A stretch of DNA of 52,694 nt from Spongiactinospora gelatinilytica. Lineage in GTDB: Bacteria > Actinomycetota > Actinomycetes > Streptosporangiales > Streptosporangiaceae. Under the pieces are notes generated by a model. That model was not told the origin of the DNA, did not search any database, and saw only the letters and a list, made by a program, of their open reading frames with translations. Numbering within the stretch: the first letter of the stretch is position 1; the number at the start of each line of letters is the position of its first letter. The DNA lies in assembly GCF_003236385.1 (NCBI RefSeq), contig NZ_POUA01000007.1, positions 1 through 52,694 of the forward strand. Direction: 5' to 3'. Shown one piece after another: positions 8,401 through 20,280 of this stretch. A program made the position numbers and the translations under genes.

Positions 8401-11057
8401 ATCCCGGTCGTCAGCCGTAGCGAGGCGGCGTCCTGGACGGTGACCCAGCTTGAGGAGCCGTTGAACGACAGCGCTTTGCCGTACTTGCCGTTCGCCCAGG
8501 TCGTGGCGCTGCCGGTGCCGGTGTTGTTCTTCCCGGAGGCGTCGGCCACGTTCGTGCCCGAGCCCTCGTTCATGCCGTAGGCGGCCACCAGCCCCGGGAT
8601 CGGCTGCGGCGCGTCCGCGGCCGTGGTGAACGACCAGATGTGCGGCGCGGCCATGACGTTGCCCGAGGTGTCCTTGGCCCCGCTCACCTCGGCCGTGAAC
8701 ACGGTGGTGCCGGCCAGCCGCTGCTGCGGGGTGAAGGTCAGCACCTTGCCCTCGGCGTCCATCGCGGACGTGCCGGCGACTGCGGCGCCCTGGGCGTTCT
8801 TGACGGTGATCTGCGCGTCCGACACCTTCTCGCCGAAGGTCGCCCGCACCGGTGCGTCGACCGGCACTCCGGTGGCGTTCGCGGCCGGGCTCGTCCCCGA
8901 CACGACCGGCGGGGCGGTGTCCGGCGCGGCGGTGGTGAAGGACCACGTCCGGGGGGTCATCACGTTCTCCGCGATGTCCTTGGCGCCGCTCACCTCGACG
9001 GTGTAGGCCGTGTCGCCGGCCAGCGCCGCGTCCGGGGTGAAGGTCAGCACCTTGTGGGAGGCGTCCAGGACGGCGTTCCCCGCGACCTGCGCCCCTTGCG
9101 GGTTCTTGACGGTGACGGCGGCGTCGGTGACGTACTCGCTGAAGACCGCCACGACCGACGTCGTGGTGGGGACCCCGACCTGGCCGCTCGCCGGGCTGGT
9201 CTCCGTCACCGTGGGGGGCGTTGTGTCGTCCTCGGGGAGTGGGTTGATGTCGGGCTCGGGCTCTTCCGGCGGCGCCTCGGGATCCGTGTCGATCCCCTCG
9301 ATCAGTTCCTCGTCGGTGAGCCCTTCCGGATAGTAGGCCTCGGTCAGGGAGGTCTGCGCCGAGCTGTTGCCGGCCACGGCGTTGGCCAGCGCCTCGTCGT
9401 CGGTCATGACGCGCGACGGGGGAAGCTCGTCGTAGTGGACGTTGCCCGCGGCCACCCATGCCTGGTCGTCGGCGTACGACGCCGCGGGCGGCTCCTGGTC
9501 GCCCGGGTACGTGCGGAGCACGATCTGGTGCTCCTTGACGCTCGGGATGTACTCGATCATGAGGGCGGGCGGGTGGCGGTAGCCGGGATAAGGCTGGCCG
9601 CCGCCGAACTGGCTGGAGTAGTACTGACGCCAGTTGATCGCCGCGGTCTCGCTGGCGGCCCGCAGCACCATGCCGTGGTTGGGCACGCCCTGCTCGATCC
9701 AGGCGCGGGCCATGCCGGTGACCCGGTAGAAGAGTTCGTCGTCCTTGGCGCACCAGGTGGCGGGGTCGGCGTCGTAGTTGTAGCCGGCCCGGTTCAGCCC
9801 TTCGGTGCCGGTGGCCGAGGGCTGGTTGGTCCAGTCCAGGCTGTCGGCCGTCCCGTCCAGGGTCCACGGGCCGGTGACGCGCGCGGCCACGATGCCCGCG
9901 CCCAGCGGGTCGCCGCACAACTGGCCGTTGGGCCCGCCGGACTTGTAGTTCCACATCCTCAGGTCGGCCTGAACGACGGTGGCGCCCTTCAGCACAGGGT
10001 CCGTGGTGTCGAACTTCATGTAGACGCGGGCGATGTCCGCGCTGGTCGAGGTGGTGCCCGCGCGAAGGTACCCGGCCGCCGCGTTGTTGTTGTAAGGGTC
10101 GTTCTTGCTGACCCAGGCGTCCTCGGGGGCGCCGCCGCCGAACCATTCGGAGGCGGCGGCGATGGTCACCGGGTAGGCCACCGCCGGGTCGGCCAGGAAC
10201 TTCGCGTCCGGGGAGAACACCAGCTCCGAGGTCTTGCCGGAGGTCTCCACCCGGGCCTTGACCGGGGAGGTCCTGCCCTCGCCGGGGGCGGCCTCCACCT
10301 TGGCGTCCGTCGCGGTCAGCACGACGGGCGCGGCCTTGGCCCTGCCCTTGGCGTCCTTGAGCTGCGGCAGCCCTTGGGACGTCTCACCGAATTCGGTGCC
10401 CTCGGGCAGGGTGAGCGGCAGGCGTACGGTGACCGGGCCGGCCGGCTTGCGCCGGAAGACCACCTGGGAGACGAAGCCGTCGGCCTGGGCCTGCACCACC
10501 AGGTCGGCCCCGGGGGCGATGGCGTCGGGGTAGGTGACGGCGTTGCCGGAGATCTTCGGCTCGGGCAGCGCACGGGTCACGCCCAGGCCGGTACCGCCGT
10601 GCTCGCCGGTCGCGGACACCAGGTGCTTGGCGCCTCGGCCGCCGAAGGTCAGCGGGGTCTTGACGCGGGCGGCCTGGAGCTTGCCGTCGCGGGTGACGAT
10701 GCGGGTGTCGATGGGTTCCCAGGCGCCGCTGGCCTTGTTCTTGAGCTGGATGGGGCGGGTGTGCAGCTCGGCTTTGAGCTTCTTGCCGTCGGGGTCGGCC
10801 CAGACCTTCATGGTCTCGGTGAACTGGGCGGGGACTTCGATGGGTTTGCCGGTCTTGGCGGCTTTGTCCCAGGCGCTTTCGAGCGCGGGGTCCTGCGTGG
10901 CGCCTGCTGGTGTGGAAGTCGAGGCGGGGGGCGGTTTGGTTTCCTGGGCGATGGCGGGCGCGCTCATCAGGGAGAGCGGCAGCGTCAGAGCCGTGATCAG
11001 GGCGGCGGGGCGGCGCGTCCGGCGAGGTCGGCGGGACGCTAATCGGCGCTTGTTCAT
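5421..11057 (-). CDS. Giant secreted polymorphic toxin-like protein with C-terminal NucA/NucB nuclease domain
   Basis: The protein has about 1,878 residues. A Tat/Sec-like signal peptide (Arg-rich n-region, LITALTLPLSL core, APAIA cleavage region, residues 1-40) leads into an alanine/lysine-rich pro-region. Then come a DNRLRE domain (about 305-500), two Ig-like repeats (about 611-810, each ending WSFTT), a LamG jelly-roll (about 819-1015), a fibronectin type III domain (about 1035-1120) and a second LamG (about 1137-1335). A cysteine-containing segment follows. The last ~100 residues resemble NucA/NucB DNases: CDEFPFESTYQGA, a later N...G and the final GFYIEL strand. The Gln in YQG stands where I recall a catalytic acid (Glu) in many relatives, so activity should be tested. 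ATG 11057 (GAAAGG 7 bases upstream) is preferred over TTG 11063. The architecture suggests a wall-associated antibacterial or extracellular nuclease. Confidence 0.85.
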   Translation of the reverse strand: MNKRRLASRRPRRTRRPAALITALTLPLSLMSAPAIAQETKPPPASTSTPAGATQDPALESAWDKAAKTGKPIEVPAQFTETMKVWADPDGKKLKAELHTRPIQLKNKASGAWEPIDTRIVTRDGKLQAARVKTPLTFGGRGAKHLVSATGEHGGTGLGVTRALPEPKISGNAVTYPDAIAPGADLVVQAQADGFVSQVVFRRKPAGPVTVRLPLTLPEGTEFGETSQGLPQLKDAKGRAKAAPVVLTATDAKVEAAPGEGRTSPVKARVETSGKTSELVFSPDAKFLADPAVAYPVTIAAASEWFGGGAPEDAWVSKNDPYNNNAAAGYLRAGTTSTSADIARVYMKFDTTDPVLKGATVVQADLRMWNYKSGGPNGQLCGDPLGAGIVAARVTGPWTLDGTADSLDWTNQPSATGTEGLNRAGYNYDADPATWCAKDDELFYRVTGMARAWIEQGVPNHGMVLRAASETAAINWRQYYSSQFGGGQPYPGYRHPPALMIEYIPSVKEHQIVLRTYPGDQEPPAASYADDQAWVAAGNVHYDELPPSRVMTDDEALANAVAGNSSAQTSLTEAYYPEGLTDEELIEGIDTDPEAPPEEPEPDINPLPEDDTTPPTVTETSPASGQVGVPTTTSVVAVFSEYVTDAAVTVKNPQGAQVAGNAVLDASHKVLTFTPDAALAGDTAYTVEVSGAKDIAENVMTPRTWSFTTAAPDTAPPVVSGTSPAANATGVPVDAPVRATFGEKVSDAQITVKNAQGAAVAGTSAMDAEGKVLTFTPQQRLAGTTVFTAEVSGAKDTSGNVMAAPHIWSFTTAADAPQPIPGLVAAYGMNEGSGTNVADASGKNNTGTGSATTWANGKYGKALSFNGSSSWVTVQDAASLRLTTGMTLSAWVNPATVSSWSPILGKELSEEALSYTLYASNSTVPSGWVQTDPETPTTVDGASPLPVSTWSHVALTYDGAALRLFVNGQQAGQTALAGSLYDDGSPLRIGGNAAWGEFFAGLIDEVRVYDRAQSATEIQTDMNTPVGRPPVQDTQAPSAPGSLTATGGAGTAQLTWTASTDNVGVTGYSIHRSTTPQFTPSAANAVGSSTATTFTDAGLAAATYHYRVRAFDAAGNLSPSSNEAAATVTDPPANPGLVAAYGMEEGAGTIVGDSSGKNNIGTATDTTWAAAGRHGKALSFNGSTSWVTVPHAQSLRMTDTLTVSAWVRPTASGGYRTVLMKENITDGSYTLYSDSGGSLPMGSVELADAPRGVRGEDPLPLNQWSHLALTYNGNVAYLYVNGVQADAYPITGELVDDAGDLRLGGNAVWDDEYFSGLIDEVRVYNRAQTAAEIQADMNKPVGAAAPARQQRVDITTNSAPEIARLTVDDARTADGVAVTSTLTPRLTTWLPARRDGEAKVDVEVARAPAAKTGAKTGKADKPGADRRPIWSGQATAGPGDAQATLRVPKDRLRAGSEVRWRARVTTGGVTGDWTGWQTIMVDRNPKVTARPAADPPTTPDDLKTTLPTGAEQPKWATPQDCYREAGRASSGGVYTLNRFSHCRLTRFVVNVWEGTPGSSSAVLRGQLHGFQMMHTGTRVSQRIFQVDKRISLLPDKSWGYQPKRVAFGSEVLTTVPADQNPTRCYDKSDSGMLGMHTVAQWATASSQQPGWHMTETYSDPYREGFHKLGRCTVNSYVHGESPFDKGPREFSSTVGLPSFVRCDASPTIGWHNKNGGGCVHMNAVTKMVMRLDDVNPRGVHFNDIYFHVSRAFYDPDQTYPLAGGKSFPDTENERKNIPGNSIASRLTRAAFKATREANYKATARVCKNEVPVEDQNKKSCDEFPFESTYQGAARANPDHNFSVARINKTMNFQHGNVLKAWYWNNRIINKDGFYIELP

Positions 11058-11159
11058 GCACAACCTTTCGAACAGATGTATGAAAGTGGGCCGATCATCA
11101 CATAAGGAAGGTAGAAAAGTAAAGATCGTTTCGAGTAACGGGAACGGGATCCTCCGTCA

Positions 11160-11312
11160 TTACGTGAAGTGATCCACTTGCGGCTCAGCGCATGATCGAA
11201 GGTGAGCAGAGGCATCGTGAACAGGGAGTTCGTCGCATCCGATGGCGACGGCACGATGCTGGTCGAGCCGGGCGATACCTCGCTCCACAGCGTGGCGTAA
11301 CCGGTCGAGCAC
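11160..11312 (-). pseudogene. IS5-family transposase C-terminal fragment (decayed)
   Basis: The minus-strand frame ending at 11160 contains VERGIARLDQHRAVAIGCDELPV. This resembles the RxINxLKxxRxVATRYDKLAVRY stretch at the C-terminus of many actinobacterial IS5-type transposases. The rest of the transposase, including the DDE catalytic residues, is missing and no terminal inverted repeats were found. It lies just upstream of the toxin gene and is a sign of past insertion in this island. Confidence 0.45.
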
Positions 11313-11710
11313 CGGGCCGAAGGCGGGGGCCCCTGGACTACCTCGCGGGGATGGTGGCCTTGATGCCGCACCCGGCCTGGGCCTCGGGTCGCCCGCATTC
11401 AAGGCATGGCACCGGATACCGCCGACTCGCGGCGGTGAACGGCGGGTCAGGCGGTCCTATCACGCCCGGAAGTACCACTCATAAGTGCGTGGCCGGGGAC
11501 CTTGCCGTGCCGTCGCGCGCGGTGAGCGCCCTGGGCAGTGCCCTTCGCCCCTGCCCACAGGCCATATGCGCCTTGGCGACCGGCCGCTCGCGCGGCGGGC
11601 GGTCCATCGCCACGGTCAGCACCGGGCGGCTTGGCGTCCGGGTGAGAGATCCGGCCACACCCGTCAGAGCCGGCGCAGGACCGGCGTCGGCGTGTGGCCG
11701 GAGTGGTCGA
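11313..11710. other. Non-coding stretch between transposase remnant and guaB3
   Basis: I see no convincing gene here. Frames that cross it lack a ribosome site and recognisable motifs. It is likely decayed mobile DNA plus the 3' flank of guaB3. Confidence 0.5.
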
Positions 11711-12823
11711 TCAGCGGGGGGCGACGACGACCTCTACCCGCTGGAACTCCTTGATGTCGGAGAAACCGGCGGTGGCCATGGTGCGGCGCAGTGCGCCCAT
11801 CAAATTCATCGAGCCGTCGGCCACCGTGGAGGGGCCGTGCAGGATCTGCTCCAGAGTGCCGACCGTGCCGAAGGTCACGCGCCTGCCGCGGGGCAGGTCG
11901 GGGTGGTGGGCCTCCGAGCCCCAGTGGTGGCCCCGGCCGGGGGCCTCGGCGGCCCGGGCGAGCGGTGAACCGACCATGACGGCGTCGGCCCCGCAGGCGA
12001 TGGCCTTGGCGATGTCACCCGAGGTGCCCATGCCGCCGTCGGCGATGACATGAACGTACCGGCCGCCCGACTCGTCCATGTAGTCGCGGCGGGCGGCGGC
12101 CACGTCGGAGATGGCGGTGGCCATCGGCACGGCCACGCCGAGCACCGTGCGGGTGGTGTGGCCCGCGCCGCCGCCGAAGCCGACGAGCACGCCGGCCGCG
12201 CCGGTGCGCATCAGGTGCAGCGCCGCCGTGTAGGTCGCGCAGCCGCCGACGATCACCGGTACGTCCAGCTCGTAGATGAACTGCTTCAGGTTGAGCGGCT
12301 CGGCCTGCCCGGAGACGTGCTCGGCCGACACGGTGGTGCCACGGATGACGAAGATGTCGACCCCGGCGTCGATCACCGCCTTGTGGTGCTGGGCGGTGCG
12401 CTGGGGTGACAGCCGGCCCGCGGCGATCACGCCCGCGGCGCGGATCTCCTCGACGCGCCGCCCGATCAGCTCGTCGCTGATCGGCGCGGAGTAGATCTCC
12501 TGGAGCCGCCGCGTCGCCGCCTCGCCCTCCATCTCGGCGACCTCGGCGAGCAGCGGCTCGGGGTCGTCGAAGCGGGTCCACAGCCCTTCGAGGTCGAGTA
12601 CGGCAAGCCCGCCCAGCCGCCCCACGTCGATCGCGATCTTGGGGGACACGACGCTGTCCATCGGGCTCACCACGACGGGCAGCTCGAACCGGTAGGCGTC
12701 GATCTGCCAGGCGATCGAGACCTCTTCGGGGTCGCGGGTGCGGCGGGACGGCACGATGCCGATCTCGTCGAGCGCGTAGCCACGCCGCGCGCTCTTGCCT
12801 CTGCCGATCTCCACCTGAGTCAT
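11711..12823 (-). CDS. guaB3: GuaB3-family IMP dehydrogenase-like protein
   Basis: The protein has 370 residues and no CBS domains, and follows guaB on the same strand after 26 bases. It has the IMPDH/GMPR TIM barrel, with PVVVSPMDSVV (about 48-58), HVIADGGMGTSGDIAKAIACG (about 255) and the C-terminal GALRRTMATAGFSDIKEFQ typical of GuaB3. In the loop where IMP dehydrogenase has its catalytic Cys (SICTTR in the neighbouring GuaB), this protein reads GGGAGHTTR, with His in place of Cys. That matches my recollection of actinobacterial GuaB3 and makes a classical IMPDH mechanism doubtful. Its exact reaction in actinomycetes is unsettled. The ATG at 12823 follows AGGAAG; a longer frame exists but only shadows guaB. 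Confidence 0.9.
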   Translation of the reverse strand: MTQVEIGRGKSARRGYALDEIGIVPSRRTRDPEEVSIAWQIDAYRFELPVVVSPMDSVVSPKIAIDVGRLGGLAVLDLEGLWTRFDDPEPLLAEVAEMEGEAATRRLQEIYSAPISDELIGRRVEEIRAAGVIAAGRLSPQRTAQHHKAVIDAGVDIFVIRGTTVSAEHVSGQAEPLNLKQFIYELDVPVIVGGCATYTAALHLMRTGAAGVLVGFGGGAGHTTRTVLGVAVPMATAISDVAAARRDYMDESGGRYVHVIADGGMGTSGDIAKAIACGADAVMVGSPLARAAEAPGRGHHWGSEAHHPDLPRGRRVTFGTVGTLEQILHGPSTVADGSMNLMGALRRTMATAGFSDIKEFQRVEVVVAPR

Positions 12824-12849
12824 GCTGTGCTTCTTCCTGGCCGGAACTG

Positions 12850-14891
<2,042 letters not shown>

Positions 14892-15914
14892 ATGCGCAAC
14901 GACTCCCACACGCTACCCGACCCGCTCGGCGGCCTCGGCCTCACCCCGGCCCAGGCCGTGCTCTACACCACGATCCTCCGGCTGCACCGCGCCTCACCCG
15001 CCGAGCTGGCCGCGGCGACGGACCACCCGCAGGAGCGGCTGGGCGAGCAGCTCGCCGCCCTGGTACGGCTGGGCGTGGTCGACCAGCGTTCGGGCGAGTA
15101 CTTCGCCAGGCACCCGGCGGCGGCGCTCGGCCGGCTGGTCGCCGACCGGCTGGACCGGCTGGCGGCCGAGAGCAGGCAGATCGACTCGGCGCTGAGTTCG
15201 ATCAGAGAGCTGATGCGCGACTACGACGCGGGGCACGACCTGCGCAGCGGCCCGTTCCCCGTGGAGCAGGTCAGCGGCGCGGACGAGCTGTTCGAGAGCG
15301 TGGTGGGCATGGCGGTGGACGCGCCCCCGCTCGACGTCTGCGCGGCGATTCCGGACCATCGCACGATGGCCGACTTCGCCAGGAGATATGCCGACACGTG
15401 GGTCGATACGCAGCGGCGCGGGCTCATGTCGCTACGCATGATCGTCCCGGTGGAGTCGCTGAGCGTCCCCGGCCTGGCCGGCAAGCTCCAGGAGCTGACC
15501 GCGGGCGGCGGCAGCGCGCGCACCCTCGACCGCGTGCCGAGCTGGTTCTTCACCGCCGGGCACGACACCGCGGGGCTGCCCGCCCTGTGGGGCGGCAACC
15601 CGCCCGACCACGGCTACAAGTGCTACTTCGTGCGGGCCTCAGTGATGGTCGGGGGGCTGCGCTCGCTGTTCGAGGAGCTGTGGGCGCGGGCCGAGCCGCT
15701 GCCCTGGGCCGGTTCGGCCGACGGCGTGGTGCAGGTGCTGCGGCTGGCGGCGCAGGGGATGTGCGATGAGCTGATCGCCCGGAATTTGGGGGTTTCGGTA
15801 CGCACGGTACGGGCACGCTTCGCCGACGCGATGACCGAACTCGGCGCGCAGTCCCGCTTTCACGCGGGCGTGCGGGCCGCGCGGCGAGGATGGCTGAAGG
15901 AGGCGGACCGGTGA
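14892..15914 (+). CDS. TrmB-like / LuxR-type transcriptional regulator
   Basis: The protein has 340 residues. The N-terminus (about 12-80) looks like a TrmB/winged-helix region with GLGLTPAQAVLYTTILRL. A central region (about 105-260) contains a phospholipase-D-like or effector fold typical of these regulators. The C-terminus (about 275-325) is a LuxR helix-turn-helix with GMCDELIARNLGVSVRTVR. The start follows AGGAG at normal spacing. It stands between guaB and DUF5319, apparently not part of the conserved block, and may control itself through the repeats at 14762-14811. Its regulon cannot be inferred from the neighbours. Confidence 0.8.
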   Translation: MRNDSHTLPDPLGGLGLTPAQAVLYTTILRLHRASPAELAAATDHPQERLGEQLAALVRLGVVDQRSGEYFARHPAAALGRLVADRLDRLAAESRQIDSALSSIRELMRDYDAGHDLRSGPFPVEQVSGADELFESVVGMAVDAPPLDVCAAIPDHRTMADFARRYADTWVDTQRRGLMSLRMIVPVESLSVPGLAGKLQELTAGGGSARTLDRVPSWFFTAGHDTAGLPALWGGNPPDHGYKCYFVRASVMVGGLRSLFEELWARAEPLPWAGSADGVVQVLRLAAQGMCDELIARNLGVSVRTVRARFADAMTELGAQSRFHAGVRAARRGWLKEADR

Positions 15915-16047
15915 GGCGCACGGCGACCCCAACACCGAGCGCGAACGGCGACGGCAAACAGTGCTTCATCAGGCGCGTCACACACCGAGCAAGACGGGGA
16001 GCCAGACTATAGGCTCTTTCCCCATAGTCGTTGACAAGGTGGGATGC

Positions 16048-16422
16048 GTGGAAGATCTCCCCCGCGACCCGTTCGCGGACGATCCTGAAGACCCGGCCGG
16101 AGCCTTCAGCGGGCTCACGGAGAGCGAACCGCTGACGCCCGCCGAGCGCGACGAGGCGATCACCGACCTCGCCGACGTGGAGGTGTTCCGCTCGCTGCTG
16201 GAGCCGCAGGGCGTGCTGGGCCTGGTGCTCGACTGCCCGGAATGCGGTGAACAGCACTACTTCGACTGGGACCTGCTCCGCGGCAACCTGCGCCAGATGA
16301 TCGACAACGGCCGCCCGCAGGTACACGAGCCCGCCTTCCAGCCCAACCCGACCGACTACGTGAGCTGGGAGTACGCCAGGGGCTACGTGGACGGCGTGAT
16401 CGACACCGAGGAGCGGCGCTGA
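16048..16422 (+). CDS. DUF5319 protein (conserved next to sigD/guaB in actinobacteria)
   Basis: This acidic 124-residue protein starts MEDLPRDPFADDPEDP. It has a central VLDCPECGEQHYFDWDLL segment with a CPxC pair that could bind metal, and ends [16 protein letters not shown]. This matches the conserved DUF5319 family, whose M. tuberculosis member (Rv3412) also lies between guaB2 and the sigD region. The GTG at 16048 is chosen because it gives the family's usual N-terminus. Function is unknown. Its 3' end overlaps by 40 bases the convergent RsdA-like small gene. Confidence 0.88.
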   Translation: MEDLPRDPFADDPEDPAGAFSGLTESEPLTPAERDEAITDLADVEVFRSLLEPQGVLGLVLDCPECGEQHYFDWDLLRGNLRQMIDNGRPQVHEPAFQPNPTDYVSWEYARGYVDGVIDTEERR

Positions 16423-16592
16423 TCGACGTCGTCGATCAGCGCCTGTAGCAGGCGGACCGCCGGGTCACCCGAGTCGGCGGGCGCCTCCCGGCGGGACAGC
16501 TCGCGGCAGATCATGTCGTCGGCGACCACACCCGACTCCTCGCCGCCGGGCCGCAGCGAGCGAGCCTGACAGTAGGGGTCGAGCGCGCTCAA
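16383..16592 (-). CDS. Small RsdA-like anti-sigma candidate, coupled to the sigma factor
   Basis: The 69-codon frame starts with a TTG whose last two bases belong to the TGA stop of the sigma gene (TTGA overlap), the same junction seen at rpsI-glmM in this window. Third codon positions are overwhelmingly G or C, which argues for real coding. The segment [15 protein letters not shown] followed by [15 protein letters not shown] resembles the sigma-D-binding N-terminal region of the anti-sigma factor RsdA (ADD-x-(L/I)-x-x-x-L...D-P-x-x-x-L-L). RsdA (Rv3413c) occupies this place in mycobacteria but has a membrane segment and extracytoplasmic part; here only the binding region exists. I infer a soluble anti-sigma or sigma-binding peptide. 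It is conserved in position but reduced in length. Confidence 0.6.
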   Translation of the reverse strand: MSALDPYCQARSLRPGGEESGVVADDMICRELSRREAPADSGDPAVRLLQALIDDVDQRRSSVSITPST

Positions 16593-17245
16593 GCGATCGA
16601 CTCCAGCTCGGCCATCGCGCGCAGTCGCGCCAGCGCCCGGTGCTGGGCGACCCGAACCGCACCTGGTGACATGCCGAGTACATTACCGGTCTCTTCGGCG
16701 GACAGTCCGGAGACCACGCGCAGAATGATCAGCTCGCGCTGGTTGTCCGGCAACCGCGACAGCAGCCGCCGCGCGTGCTCGGCCTCGATGTAGCGGACCA
16801 CGGTCTCCTCGGGCCCAGGGCCGTCGTCAGGCCCGTCGGGCAGGTCCTGTGTCGGTACGGCCGAGCGCACCGAACTCCGGAGCGCGTCGGCCACCTTGTG
16901 CGAGGCGATGCCGAAGACGAAGGACGCGAACGGCCGTCCCATGTCGCGGTAGCGCGGCAGCGCGGACAGCACCGCAATGCACACTTCCTGAGCGACGTCA
17001 TCGGCAATGTGATACTGCCCCGCTACTCGGCCCAGTCGTGCACGGCAATAACGCACCACCATCGGGCGCAACCGCCCGAGCAGTGTTTCGATCGCACTGC
17101 GATCCCCCTGAACGGCCAGGCTCGTCAGTTCCCTGAGGTCGGACTCATCCGATCTCGTCGCAAGCCTTACCCCACCTATGGCGTCGGCGACGCTTCCCTC
17201 GGTCACGTTAGGCATGATGCCCGTACTGATCGGGCCTGTCGTCAT
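16589..17245 (-). CDS. shbA: ECF-type RNA polymerase sigma factor, ShbA/SigD family
   Basis: The 218-residue protein has sigma region 2 (about residues 45-115: [50 protein letters not shown]) and region 4 (about 155-210: [20 protein letters not shown], then [25 protein letters not shown]). Position next to groEL, DUF5319 and guaB matches Streptomyces ShbA, which drives transcription of the principal sigma factor gene hrdB, and mycobacterial SigD. The start used gives a longish N-terminus; an ATG ten codons in is possible. It is translationally coupled to the RsdA-like gene. Membership in this subfamily is well supported; the target promoters are inferred. Confidence 0.9.
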   Translation of the reverse strand: MTTGPISTGIMPNVTEGSVADAIGGVRLATRSDESDLRELTSLAVQGDRSAIETLLGRLRPMVVRYCRARLGRVAGQYHIADDVAQEVCIAVLSALPRYRDMGRPFASFVFGIASHKVADALRSSVRSAVPTQDLPDGPDDGPGPEETVVRYIEAEHARRLLSRLPDNQRELIILRVVSGLSAEETGNVLGMSPGAVRVAQHRALARLRAMAELESIA

Positions 17246-17346
17246 GGCGAACGGCTACGGATTGGTCACATTGACGGGACGCTGACCCCCCGTAATCGAA
17301 TGACGACAGTGCGGATTAATTGCCATGCAATATTTCCGGGGATTAG

Positions 17347-17365
17347 CCAATATGCGGCCTATTGG
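17347..17365. promoter_or_regulatory. Inverted repeat upstream of the sigma gene
   Basis: CCAATA and TATTGG are separated by 7 bases, about 100 bases upstream of the sigma factor start, within the 17246-17586 gap. It is a possible operator; no binding factor is suggested by sequence. The rest of the gap holds the groEL terminator and no gene. Confidence 0.3.
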
Positions 17366-17523
17366 GGCGATCCTTGGACGACGCTTTAAGCCCGGCGTAG
17401 GTTTACCGCGAAACAGATTTCTATCCGACACACTTGCGTCTCACTGATCACATGCCCGCGGAATGGCGCCGCCACACGGGGGCGGGGCGACGGCCCGCGG
17501 GCGTACGGCCCGCTGGTACGCGA

Positions 17524-17560
17524 ACGGCCCGCGACCCCCCGTGAGAGGGCCGCGGGCCGT
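17524..17560 (-). terminator. Terminator hairpin after groEL
   Basis: ACGGCCCGCG (17524-17533) pairs perfectly with CGCGGGCCGT (17551-17560), 27 bases past the groEL stop on the minus strand. The loop can form a further inner pairing. No T-tract follows, as is common in this group. Confidence 0.65.
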
Positions 17561-17586
17561 ACGTGAGAGCCCTTACGCGGGGGCGG

Positions 17587-19640
<2,054 letters not shown>

Positions 19641-19729
19641 GATCGGACCTCCCCTTCAGATTTCGATTATCTAGAAGAGGCGACCAGCGGGGCCTGCCGT
19701 CGCGGGTGTCAGACCTGCCTCGTCGCATG

Positions 19730-19756
19730 TTGGCACTCTCAAGGGGAGAGTGCCAA
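19730..19756 (-). promoter_or_regulatory. CIRCE operator of groESL (HrcA binding)
   Basis: Perfect 9-bp arms TTGGCACTC and GAGTGCCAA flank a 9-base spacer, 90 bases upstream of groES. This is the GC-shifted form of the canonical CIRCE TTAGCACTC-N9-GAGTGCTAA. Confidence 0.95.
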
Positions 19757-19955
19757 CACGAAACAGTATGCAAGGGTGCGCGAGTCGTCAACACGAACCG
19801 CTCGCAGGTCAGGACCTATCCTGTCCGCCCAGAGAGGAACGCGTGTCGCTACGGGCGGAAGAGCAGGCAGGGGTCCACACTACGCCCACACACTTGATCA
19901 TGGTTCGTGGTCTGGACTTCGGGGCCCGCCAGGACGCGCGAGAGACCGGACACAC

Positions 19956-19989
19956 GAGGGAGCCGGCGCCTCGCGGCGCCGGCTCCCTC
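19956..19989 (-). terminator. Terminator of the first small secreted protein gene
   Basis: GAGGGAGCCGGCGCC (19956-19970) pairs perfectly with its complement (19975-19989) around a TCGC tetraloop, 39 bases past the stop at 20029. It also shields the divergently arranged groES promoter region from read-through. Confidence 0.85.
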
Positions 19990-20028
19990 AGTGGGCGATC
20001 AAATCCCCCGTTGATCACGGATACCAGA

Positions 20029-20280
20029 TTAGTTGTTGTTCTGGTAGGCCCGGATGCTGCAGTCGACAGGCTTGCGCGTGGCGATGGTAACCGGGGTGAG
20101 AGGAATCACCGGGATAATGATGTCGCCGATGGCCTGGTTGCCACAGACGACGATGTTGTCCGACTGCCGAGCAACATTGCCGCCGTCGTCGGGCCCGATG
20201 GTCGCGTGGGCCGGAGCGGCGAGCCCCACTCCTGCAAAAGCCGCGAGCACCGCACCACCAAATGCGAGCTTCTTGAGCAT
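20029..20280 (-). CDS. Small secreted two-cysteine protein, array member 1
   Basis: This 83-residue protein has a clear signal peptide (MLKKLAFGG, hydrophobic core, cleavage near AHA at 25-27) and a mature chain of about 56 residues. It shares the array consensus: Q-(S/N)-(G/D)-N followed by CGN-x-(A/T)-IG, a hydrophobic stretch, PV, then DCS-x-R-x-x-QN at the end. The two Cys are separated by exactly 27 residues, as in the other three copies. I know no named family. The CGN motif and the amphipathic VIPL/LLNL stretch recall chaplins, the amyloid surface proteins of aerial hyphae, but the Cys spacing differs. Each copy has its own promoter region and terminator. Confidence 0.8.
   Translation of the reverse strand: MLKKLAFGGAVLAAFAGVGLAAPAHATIGPDDGGNVARQSDNIVVCGNQAIGDIIIPVIPLTPVTIATRKPVDCSIRAYQNNN

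Noticed and set aside
8029-10146. Long open frame on the minus strand within the toxin gene
   Set aside because: It is the Arg/Gly/His-rich alternate frame of the toxin gene, a GC-bias artefact.
8640-11042. Long plus-strand open frame of 800 codons opposite the toxin
   Set aside because: Shadow frame with Gly/Arg/Val-rich composition; the minus-strand toxin has clear domains.
11192-11968. 258-codon plus-strand frame across the guaB3 3' flank
   Set aside because: It has no ribosome site or motifs and runs antisense into guaB3.
16005-16029. GACTAT/ATAGTC inverted repeat before DUF5319
   Set aside because: Only 6 bp with a 13-base spacer; may be chance, so not listed as an operator.
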